A stretch of 64,000 nt of DNA, taken from positions 5,788,709-5,852,708 of the forward strand of contig CM037833.1 of the NCBI GenBank assembly GCA_021234535.1. The letters run 5' to 3'. Shown one piece after another: positions 54,343-64,000 of the stretch. A model generated the notes under the pieces. It ran no database searches. It saw only the letters and a list, made by a program, of their open reading frames with translations, and had not been told where the DNA came from. The stretch comes from Stichopus chloronotus (Eukaryota; Echinodermata; Holothuroidea; Aspidochirotida; Stichopodidae). Position 1 is the stretch's first letter. Each line of letters starts with the position of its first letter. Made by a program: the position numbers and the translations under genes.

Positions 54343-55228
54343 TAGTTTCATAGTCAGATTTGACGCTTTAGGATGTGCATTCTATAACAGTAACAATGCA
54401 AACCGACTCGTGGAATATTGAAGCGTCCCACAGGCCTGTATCTAATATATATACGTTCGCGAGCGTATTGCAGCTGCTTTTGGGCAGATTGTGCATGTTA
54501 CAATATAGGCCTAAGTTGGGCTCGGCGGTGTTTTCTTCGATAACACGGTTTTTTAATTATATATGGAAACTTTTCTGAGAGTGGGGGAGAACCCCCGCCC
54601 CTCCCATTTCCTACGTATATGACGTGCTTTACTTGGCGTTTATTTCTCAGGTACGACTGCTTCAATAGTTCACAACATTTAAGCCTACCTTTTGTTGAAA
54701 CCGTGAATCTCATCTTTGATAGGCCGAATTCATATCAAGGGTGCGTGCAATGCTGTGAAATTGACTTGCCTACTCTTTCTTTTCAGTGCATTGTATAGAT
54801 TTCTATAGTCTTTGTGAAAGACCAGTTTGATTTTTCTACAGTTATCTGACCTGGCTAGGTGGATGAAATACCGCCAAAATATGAGCCTTGTTACTTTTGC
54901 AAAATTTACGTGCGCGCCGACCGGGTACGGCGATATAACAGACATTGTATACACTGGCATGGCATGCCAGCTAGCTCTAGCTAGTGTACACGTACACACG
55001 ACACGTATGTACGTGCATAGTGCACACTAGACTGCAGACGACTGGACTGTGGCCGCGGCGTGCATGCACTTTGCAAATTTGACGTCAAAGAACTGCCACA
55101 CACCGTACGGACGCTCTTCCGAAGTTCCGTTCCTTCCTGGAAATTTGCATCATAAATGTATCAACTTCCTTATGCCCCGTTTCTATTCTAAACGTATAAA
55201 GATGGAGCAAGAAGCAGCCGACGTTAAG
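54343..55228 (+). promoter_or_regulatory. CpG-rich block and possible first exon, unit 2
   Basis: Near-identical copy of 33,195-34,080. The CpG-rich part is about 54,850-55,228 and the ATG is at 55,201. Confidence 0.28.
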
Positions 55229-56104
55229 TGAGTTAAAATTTATTTGGCCTAGGCCCTATCCTAACACTAGCAGTACTGAGTTAGCTTAGGCCTAGCCTAA
55301 GCCTAGGCCCGTAACACTAATTGCCCCTAGCTGCCTTGGGCCTATGGTTTGATTTTCGGTTGTACCCTAGACTATAGGCGACGATCGTAATTCATCTGAT
55401 ACTAGCCCTAGCCTAGGGGCAATTAGTGTTAGCGCCTATAAGAGAAAACACGAAAATCTACTCTTTTTCCCTGTTGGCCCGATTTTCACCAAACTCGGAT
55501 GTTCTTTGGTAAGCCTAATATTATTTCTGCAAAAAATCCGGTCAAAATGGGACTTAAAATGGCGAAATCAGAATCCACATTTCCGGAAAGTAGGCAAAGT
55601 AGTAATGCTTGAGCGGGCAAGGTAGCTATAGGCCTAGGCTAGATTCTTGTACAAGGTAGAAGTCTGTGTGTAGGCCCAGGCTAGTCTCATTAAGAGTCAG
55701 TCTCTATAAAGGCGTACCAAGTGGTAATTCATGGGCTAGGCCTACAGAAAATTTGATAAAAATTTGCAGACTCCTCGCTCTTTCTGTTCCTCCACAGACA
55801 AATCATGAAAAAAATACCTCATGAAACTGCACATCAATTAGGGGGTATTCAAATGTCTGCAAAACTCTGCGCAAACTAGTGCATTTTCTTGATGCATGAG
55901 ATGCCTAGGCTATATCACAAACGTTCACAATTTGTTCGCGTGTCGTCAACCCGAATCTTTTGTGTGAAGTGCCCTCGTGGCATTTTCAAACCTAGGGCCT
56001 AGGCCTATAACTTGGTGGGCCATCAAGATCCCAGGAATTAGTTAAGTTTACATCGAAGGACTCACAGCCATAAAGCAGAAGTGATACCCGTGTGCATTCC
56101 ACCG

Positions 56105-56425
56105 CTATATCTGTTTAAATTCCTCAGCACTTTGAGTGTCCTTCTGCCTACGTTGAAATATATCAGCGACTTTAGACCAAGATGGCGTTGTATCCCTGAA
56201 ATGTTCAATAAATGCCTCCCTCAAGATGGAAAAGTCTCGTAGTGCCGCCTCCTGTAACGTTTTAAGCCATCTCTGAGCAGCACCACGCAAAAGGAGAGAA
56301 AATGCTGCTATCTACTTGTGTGTTGAAAAGCCTTTGAAAGTGCAGTAATTTTCAAAACGTTCCATCCATTCTTTAGGATCGACACAAGAATCTCCATCAA
56401 ATGAGTCCATTGGAAACTGAAATTA
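56105..56425 (-). pseudogene. gag-like exon with in-frame TAG, unit 2
   Basis: Same frame, same TAG and same truncation as 34,957-35,280. Confidence 0.52.
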
Positions 56426-57750
56426 CCAGAAGGGGTTCGCATAAATTTAATTAATATAGTCAAATGCAAAATAAGGTTGATACACAAGTATAGTGGCTTA
56501 GCAGTGTGTTCTCACTCTCTGTACAAGTAGTTTAAAATAAAAGGAACTTGGCAAATAAGTAAGTTTAGAATGGCAAATGCACTGTATACTGTAGTAATGA
56601 AAGCAAGATCTCCTCTGAAGTCCTACAGCTCCACCTAGGAGCTACTATAGGACCAGTGCACTAAGACTGTCCAGAGAGGTAGTAATAATAGTGACCAAAC
56701 AAGGTAGTGAAAGTTGGAACTGCCAAAGGAAGGTCAATGCTCTAAAATGTGTCCATCAAAACTGTATTTATGACTTTCTATGCCTGAACTAGTAGTTAGC
56801 CTAAATAGACAACAGCTGTGATGTGAAGGACCAAAATAATTTTACAGGACAAAGAATAACGCTGTGATACCTGTTGCAAGCGATCGAGAAAAGGTCTGCT
56901 GCCAAGGATTGTTTATGGCAAGACACTTTTTTTAGCAGAAGGGGATTGCTTGACGAATATTCCACAATTTTCTCAACTTGTACTGCAGCCAATTGTTTTG
57001 GAATTTGGTTTTGTTCAGAAAAAGATCCAAGTGCAGCGGACAGCATAACGAACAGGTACTGTACATTTCACAACATAATTTAGGCTTAACCCTGGAATGA
57101 CCACGTCATGAATCATGTGTAGTCAGAGGAGCTAGTGTAGCAGCTCATGTGGATGTCTTTGACTAAGATTTTTGTAAACATTCTCAATGTTACTAAGCTG
57201 CAATGATAGCAAAAGTAAGTCGATGTAGCCTCATTCTGAACGTGGTTTATTTTTAGTACTACGTACAGTACCTTTCGTAACAACAGTCTGGCCATGAATA
57301 AAAGATTTTTCAACGGGCCAGCTGGCATTGCCACACAAGGGGAGACTTTGAAACTTGAAATATTTTACACAATTTTATAACATTGAGGCAAGTATTGTGT
57401 AAATGACCATGTCACGAAGTACTTAGTGGAGAGTTCTCGTCTTCGCCCCATCCCTGAACCATGTAGTAAGTAAACCATGTAATTGTGATGTGACCACTAG
57501 TCGAAACTCCACTTTTCACATTCCGATCAAATTCTCAAAATCGGTTGCAGCTTTGAATTGCAACATTGATTTATTGCTTCTATTTATGGATTTTCAGCGT
57601 ACTGTGAAGCAGAGCCGTGTGCTAAAAGTAAAGGAACATTTATACATGAATGAAGGGATGTCTTCAATCAGTATCAATGTCTTTTGTTTTCCATTGTTTA
57701 GCAAGGGTACTGTTTCATTCATTTTTCTCGTTTTGATTTCTTTTTCACAG

Positions 57751-57887
57751 ACAGAATCGTCTGATAGCATACCGGCTACCTGCCATGTGGTCAAACCACT
57801 CGATTCCGTTGGGTAAAGGAGTAAGGATTGCTCTCCCATCCTGCTGTGTTAATGGCATCCGAGACAGGTCTCCCGAGGATGATCCAG
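57751..57887 (+). CDS. P2X7-C-like exon, unit 2
   Basis: 137 bp with the same acceptor and donor as 36,705-36,841. Protein segment unchanged by eye. Confidence 0.48.
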
Positions 57888-58271
57888 GTAGCATGCGTAG
57901 GTTTCAAGGAAGTGACAAATGCTATGGAAATGGAGTGAACATGATAAACGTGAATGAATCTATGGACTTGTGATCTGACTTTGGTTTCATTTGGCTGCAT
58001 TACCTGGTTGTTTTCTCTCTGAATTAACCTTGAGGAAAGCAAGACTTGTAACTTTCTGTAATGAGAGAAAAAAAATGCAGGGACCCCCCGTCCTTCCTCT
58101 CTTGACGGCTGGTCTGAGTGGACCTGTTCTCCAGGTGACCTATTGGCTGAGTTGAATGCGGTTCTGATGTCCCTTTTCGATGAAGCTATGTGCGAGTCAT
58201 CATGCCGGACCAACTAAGATGGACAAGAATATTGTATCCATTGATGTCCTATTTAGACGATGGTGCTTTTT

Positions 58272-59070
58272 GATTCCTTGCCGAAGGCTCAAGGAATCTA
58301 TGCGATGGTGATGTCGTGTGTGTGTATGTAACACTTTGCTTGTAAACACGATATCTCAAGAAGGCCAATTCGGAGGGATCTTGTATTTGGTATGTCGGTT
58401 GGTCATACTGAGTAGATGATCTCTGGTGTTTTTGGTCAAGGTCAAAGGTCATTTGAGGTCACCAGGGGTCAAAATGGGAAAACCCTGTAAACACGATATC
58501 TCAAGAACGATAACTTTGACTGATGTCATACTTGGTGTGTGGGTTGGTCACATTGAGTAGACGATCCCTATTGGGTTTGGTCGAGGTCAAAGGTCATTTG
58601 AGGTCACTAGAGATGAAACTGTAAAAACCTTGTAAATACAACATCTCCAGAATGGTAACTGTGACTGATGTCATACTTAGTGTGTTGATTGGTGATAATG
58701 AGTAGATAATCCCTATTATTTTTGATGTGTCGGTTGGTAAAAATGAGCAGAAGATCCCTTTTGATTTTTGTGGGGTTAAGGGTCATTTGTAAAAATGTGT
58801 AAACACAATATTACCAGGAATGGTAACCTTGACTGATGTCATACTTTGTGTGGATTGTATATATTGAATAGACTCCTTTTGTTTTTGTTGGAGGTGTGAG
58901 GTCACCTGAGGTCAAACTGTGAAAACCTTGCAAAAACATTATCTCCAGAAGGGTGCTGTTGACTGATGTCATACTTGATATATAGGTTGGTCATATTGGG
59001 TAGGTGATCCCTTTTGCTTTTGGTGGAAGTCAAATATCATTTGAGATCACCAAAAGAAAATGTCATTTTG
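58272..59070. repeat. hairpin end, (TG)n and TGACC-type array, unit 2
   Basis: Counterpart of 37,217-38,200, shorter by about one to two repeat units. Confidence 0.75.
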
Positions 59071-59619
59071 GGTTAATGTGGTGTTTGAAGAACAGTAACT
59101 GTAGTTGATCTCATACTTTTCATGTGGACAATTTATTTGTTCTTATATCACCATGTGCAAAGGAATAACAAAGCCTTTTGGCTTTCTGGTTGCTATGAAA
59201 GTGATGACTGTATTTAGTATGGTACATCCAGAGAGTTGATACTTGTCAAATAGTGCAAAATTATTTCTCTTGTTTCAACTTTGTTTGAAAGGAACAATTT
59301 CTTCATGCCTAGTGTTGATTCAGTTTGCAGTACTTTTAATGGTATGGTACACTCATCATTATATACATGTATACTGGAAACCAGATTCATATGGAACAAC
59401 ACCAGGTGGTGCTGTGATACCTAATCAACTTTTTTCAACTCCATGATAGCCTCCTGCAGCAAAGCAATGCAGATTTTTTTTTCTGCTGAAAAAAGGTTCT
59501 GACCAATTTTCCATGGCTTTCAGTTGCTAATTTAATGACCACCTACCTCTCGCAAGTCAAAACATTTGAGAAAACAGTTGCACTTGCTAAAGGTACAGAT
59601 AGTCTCAGGATGGAATCAA

Positions 59620-60246
59620 AATCAATGCTACCATGCATTAAAGTAATGTATTAAAGTCACAAATGTAGAATACAATACTTTAAATAAAATCAAACTACTT
59701 TGCCCGCTACATTACACCCTGGAAGTACACTTTATACTACAAAGTTCTCATTTGGGTATTCTCTCTAATATGAAAAAGTGAACTGCATACCGATGGGGCC
59801 CTCTAGTATATAAAGTAATTGGTCGACCTGGAGGTAATACCAGTCACACAATTAGACTGGCTGACGATACCGGCGCTGAGAGGACAGTCCATCGACGGGA
59901 GCTCCGGTTATCAGGTACTCATGTTGTCACAGAAGACCTAGTGCAACAAACAGATGCTGCAAGTAACGTAAACAAGTGACGAATCCGGTTCAGATTCCGA
60001 TGCGGACAGTGAAGACTACTGCTACCGTCGCAGTTCTAGACGTGGCACCCACAGCAACCTTCATCGAGAGCCACGAAGTGTCTTTGCATCTTTCAGCTCA
60101 AATTGAGCCACACTTTATTATTAGCCAAATTAACGAAAGACTACAGTACGTTGAAAAATCGTCATCCAATATGTTGCAGTTGTTAGTAAGAATCACATGT
60201 CATTTACGAGACATTCTCGAATTTTACGATAAGATGACGATTACTA
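59620..60246 (+). pseudogene. retroelement ORF fragment, longer unit 2 version
   Basis: Includes about 250 bp (59,620-59,870) missing in unit 1. The frame RPGGNTSHTIRLADDTGAER is followed by stops and then the Ser/Asp- and Arg-rich stretch upstream of the LINE. Confidence 0.3.
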
Positions 60247-61698
60247 CAGTGGGACGATGTGAAGTCCCGCATCAAACAGTTTACAGTCGAATACTGTGTG
60301 GCAAGGGCTCGTCGAAGAAGGGAGGAGTTCCTCTCGCTCTGCTCTAGGGAGAGGAACGGGGACTCCTCCGCGCTTCACGCAATCCAGCTTTATCTTGATC
60401 AAAAACTACACGAGGCTCGTGTCCGCGCTTGAGTACTTTGCGTGGAGGCGGAGGAAAGACCAAGTATTAAGTTCTACGGAGACTTCACGAAGTACGCCAT
60501 TGATCGGCGCATAAAGGCAGTCCGTGACGTCCATGGTGTGGTACAGAAGGACCCTCTCGACATCGTAAAGGTTTTTAAGAACTTCTATGAGCAGCTTTAT
60601 ACTGCAGCAGATGTTGATGAGGGCCTTCAACAGTCCCTATTAGATAATTTTGTTTGGGCCCCTTCCGACGATCAGAACGACGAACTTTGTTCTCCGTTGA
60701 CAGTCGACGAGCTCTGGAGGGCGGTGGCGAAGATGAAATCCGGTAAAGCCCCTGGGTCCGACGGTATTCCGGTTGAATTTTACAAACGCTTCTGGAGTAC
60801 CGTTGGTCCCGATCTGCGTGATGTATTCGTCTCCGCCTTCCTTACTGGCTCATTGAGCCCTTCGCAGCGCACAGGTGTGATAACGTTGTTGCCAAAGTCA
60901 GGGATCCCCTTGAACCGAAAAACCCTGCCAATCACCCTGTTGAACGTGGACTACAAGATCCTGGCAAAAGCCCTTTGTAACAGGCTAGGCATAGTTATGC
61001 CGGATCTTGTTGGGCCTTTTCAGACATGTGCGGTGCGGGGACGCAGTGTTCAGCAGAACCTCTGGTTGATGCGGGACTTAGTTGAATATGTTATTGACCG
61101 TGACCTCCCATGTGCGCTTGTCTCCCTCGATCAGGAGAAGGCCTTTGACATGGTTGATCCCGGTTTTCTCCTTAAAGTGTTGGCGAAGTTTAATTTACAC
61201 CCAGCCTTTGTTGCATGGGTTAATTTTCTGTTTAATAATGTAAGCGGTTGTGTTATTGTGAATGGCTTTTCATTGGACACCTTCTGAGTCCAGCGCGGGG
61301 TTCGACAAGGGTGTCCCCTCCCACCTCTCCTCTGTGTTTTGTTTAGTGAATCCCTTGTAAAAGCCTTTCAATTCGACCCTTTGTTCCGTCCGTTCAATAT
61401 TCCTGGTGGATCTGAGGTCAAGTGCCTTCAGTACGCTGATGACGTCACTTGCGTAGTCACTGACCTAGCCTCCTTCAGTGCCCTTACTGGCACGCTGGCT
61501 ACCTTTCAAAGAGCAACATGTGCCAGACTGAACCCACAACAAAGACCAAAGGACTTCGTCTAGGTGGGTGGCGATATAGACAACTGCCCTTCGCGGCATC
61601 GTGGGTGGATGGCGCATTAAAAATTAATGGTATATGGTTTGGTTATGGTTCGCCGGAGTCACTTACCTGGAATGAGAAAGTGGACCTGGTGGAAGCTA
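60247..61698 (+). pseudogene. LINE (L1/Tx1-like) reverse transcriptase, unit 2, 5' part
   Basis: The better preserved copy. One frame runs 60,442-61,287 with linker, APGSDGIPVEFYKRFW, an LPITLLNVDYKILAKAL segment, LVSLDQEKAFDMVDPGFL and NFLFNN. A single TGA at 61,285 then interrupts before RGVRQGCPL and LQYADDVTCVV. After 61,563 the frame shifts again and the LINE is cut by an insertion at a TA dinucleotide (61,697). No endonuclease domain upstream. Confidence 0.85.
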
Positions 61699-63590
61699 CA
61701 ATCTTGGACAACATTCCTTGGGACACCCCGCGCCCCCGTTCAAAGTTGGCTATAGGATTGCTGTTCAAAGGGTACATTCACTTCTATAGCGCAACATTGG
61801 AAAGGGGCGCGGGGTTTCATGTTATCCTCTCACCTAAAATTCAGTATTATATTTGCAACATACGACAAAGTGTCCCAACAATTTTGTCCAAGATTGTCTG
61901 AGAATTTCGAGGGGTTAGAAGCATGCGGAGGGCACAGGAAAATCGTCAGTTTCAAACAAGTTAAACTGCAAAATGTGGGGTGATATTCCTTGCAACAAGA
62001 AACATCAGCAGTGCATGTTCGGAATGTTTGGGGCCTATATTGAAGTTGGTTTACTGTAATAATATTATTGTGTGAATGTTGTCAATGTTATTACGGAGTA
62101 AAGGGAGGAATAAGTCGGATAAATCCATGTATTTGCACTAAATGTGCTACATAAAATGCAGTCATTGGGGTGGTAACATCTAAACTCCAATGCATTTTGT
62201 CGACCAGGAAACTACTTTAAAACATTTTTTATGATACAAATGACGTACTTTCGGCTCAAACTCTGATAATGAGACAGGTACCGCAGAAAAAAACAAACAA
62301 AAACAAAAACACCCCCCTCAAAAAAAAAAAAACTTACATGTTAGTGGTCCGTTGAAGAAGATCGATGTATATGTGTTATCTATTCAAATTGTTCACAGTG
62401 ATGACGAGGTGTGTGCTGTTAAAGTAACTACGCTTAATGACTATTAGGACTTACTTTCAGGTGAATCTGGGTAAAAAAGTGTACTATCATTATACAAAAA
62501 AAACCCTAAAATGCAAATTTAATTAGTGTGACGTTTGCTCATATTCACGTAACAGTGACATTGTGGCACCCATTCTAATGTACCGTACATGGTGCAGTGT
62601 AATATGTCAGTCATTTTAAGAGGTTTCAACGGACTTTATAGTACATTTGCTGTTAGAGCTATATCATTATATTGATATACATATATGTATTACCTTATGT
62701 TATATATGAATGAATGAAAAATGAGAAGTTGACAGACATTTGAGTTTTGAATGGATAATTGAGCAGTGAAAAACACTATGGTCATGACGTGAATTGAACC
62801 CCGGCCTTCCCATCCAAGCTGACTTAGACCTAACAACAGCGTCCGACAGTATAGGTTAATGAAACCCACGTTCTACCAAATGTTTTGACAGGAAAACCCG
62901 TAGGAAAATTGCGTAGATTACAAGACTGGAGATTACTTACGTTACCAGCTTCATGCAATGTAAAAATTGCAGTCACAAATCTTGATTTAGCGGCCAAAAA
63001 TGTAAAAAACCAGCCTTAACTAACGTTCTACCATTATTTTAATATTAAGCTGAATCTACAATTCTGACTTTAACGCATTTTGGTAGCACGTGGAGCTACT
63101 TCAGAACACATTATAACTGGGATTCCTACCAGCATTCTACAATTGCAGTAACACTCCTGTTGCAACGCAATGCAACAGCTGCTCATCAATGTTATTTCTA
63201 AACGCAACTATTTTTGTCCTCATCCAATACCATGAAACAATCTATTCATTCATGATCACTCCTTTTCAACAAAAATTAAAAATCCCCAGAAGAATAGGCC
63301 CCAATAAATATTTTTTATGATGCACCTTGTCCAAAAATGTTCAATTTTCTTTCGAAATTTCGCTCCGAAATTGCTCCCAAAAAAGTCAGACAATCTTGGA
63401 CAAAATTCCTTGGGACACCCCGCGCCCCCGTTCAATGTTCGCTATAGGATTGCTGTTCAAAGGGTACATTCACTTCTATAGCGCAACATTGGAAAGGGGC
63501 GCGGGGTTTCATGTTATCCTCTCACCTAAAATTCAGTATTATATTTGCAACATACGACAAAGTGTCCCAACAATTTTGTCCAAGATTGTA
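61697..63590. mobile_element. 1.9-kb TA-flanked insertion with 198-bp terminal direct repeats
   Basis: Begins CAATCTTGGACAA (61,699) and ends TTGTCCAAGATTG (63,588), flanked by TA on both sides. The first 198 bp (61,699-61,896) recur almost exactly as the last 198 bp (63,391-63,588), in the same orientation. Each 198-bp block itself starts and ends with the inverted CAATCTTGGACAA / TTGTCCAAGATTG pair. The 1,494-bp core is AT-rich with no open frame of note. It resembles a Tc1/mariner-type MITE present twice around unrelated DNA. Confidence 0.65.
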
Positions 63591-64000
63591 GGTTGGAGGA
63601 CTTCAGGGATCGCTACATTAGCCTGTTGGGGAAGGTTACTGTTATCAATCGTTTCGTTTACCCTCTCTTGTGGTACCCGGGCACTGTTCTGGTTGCTCCA
63701 GATGGTGTCCTGGCTCGACTCGAGAGGGCCGTGTTTAGTTTTTTATGGTCAGGGAAGACGGAGTTGGTCAAAAGAAGGGTAGTGTATCAGGACCTTAGGA
63801 GTGGGGGATTGGGCCTTGTGCATTTTCCTTCCAAGCTCCGTTTTCTCCTGACCAAATGTGTTCATAGTGCTGTTGACAGCAACATGCCGTTTGCCTATTT
63901 TGTTCGTTATTGGGGAGGGCTTTCTTTCCGCCGTTTTTTCCCCTCCCTTTTTAGCAACAGTGCTCCCCACAGCTGGAGGCCCACGAAGGCCTACGGCCAC
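63589..64000 (+). pseudogene. LINE ORF2 C-terminal part, continues beyond window
   Basis: Reads LEDFRDRYISLLGKVTVINR, FVYPLLWYPGTVLVAPDG, then VVYQDLRSGGLGLVHFP and on to the window edge in one open frame. This is the post-RT region of L1/Tx1-type ORF2. The bases after 63,908 are absent from unit 1. Confidence 0.75.

Larger units (their letters stand above)
40861..63908 (+). repeat. tandem duplication unit 2 (empty Polinton site)
   Basis: Head-to-tail copy of 3,137-40,860 without the Polinton and with a 1.9-kb insertion in the terminal LINE. The LINE continues past 63,908 to the window end, so that is the original right flank. Confidence 0.88.

Noticed and set aside
62770..62870. Possible tRNA or tRNA-derived SINE on the minus strand (GGCCGGGGTTCAATTCAC resembles a T arm/B box).
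   Set aside because: I could not fold a full cloverleaf or find a convincing A box and acceptor stem; one arm alone is not enough.
1..64000. Naming the species.
   Set aside because: Repeat types and exon remnants point to a marine invertebrate but no diagnostic gene allows a firm assignment.

Overview
This is eukaryotic DNA. Exon-sized open frames end in GT/AG splice sites, the intergenic space is long and AT-rich, and transposable elements dominate (piggyBac, a LINE, MITE-like repeats, gag-like debris, and arrays built on TGACCTTTGACC). The best guess is a marine invertebrate, perhaps a deuterostome such as an echinoderm. The sequence alone does not fix the taxon. There is no bacterial operon, no CRISPR array and no rRNA.

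The main object is a complete, young Polinton/Maverick (adintovirus-like) element at 17,466-33,078 (15.6 kb). It has near-identical inverted repeats of about 154 bp that start with AG and end with CT. Protein-primed family-B DNA polymerase lies on the + strand as three exons, with one in-frame TGA. The - strand carries, in transcription order: a tandem-PC4-fold protein, a SIM/zinc-like frame, integrase with chromodomain, minor capsid (penton), a small basic core-like protein, major capsid protein, adenain-like protease, packaging ATPase and two conserved small proteins. Integrase and polymerase serve insertion and copying. The capsid, protease and ATPase genes form a virion module.

The whole window is organised as a head-to-tail duplication. 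Unit 1 is 3,137-40,860 and unit 2 is 40,861-63,908. The junction at 40,860/40,861 joins the inside of a LINE reverse transcriptase to the inside of a piggyBac element. Unit 2 carries the empty target of the Polinton, a 149-bp MITE with an uninterrupted G run at 54,194-54,342. This shows the element's exact boundaries and suggests it landed after the duplication, or on one haplotype if the 'duplication' is two haplotypes assembled in tandem.

Layout: 1-1,166 possible exon end and unannotated DNA; 1,167-3,477 decayed piggyBac with intact TTAA ends; 3,478-7,400 tandem repeats and unannotated DNA; 7,464-11,220 remnants of a BEN-domain gene; 11,583-14,893 zinc-finger-like and acidic exon remnants; 15,890-17,440 NHL-like (beta-propeller) exon fragments; 17,432-33,194 MITE with the Polinton inside; 33,700-34,080 CpG-rich possible promoter and first exon; 34,957-35,280 gag-like fragment; 36,705-36,841 exon resembling a P2X7 C-terminal-type domain; 37,217-38,200 repeat array; 39,253-40,860 LINE RT pseudogene. 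Then the series repeats from 40,861, with its own indels and a 1.9-kb insertion in the second LINE. Apart from the Polinton genes, almost every coding remnant is frameshifted or stopped.
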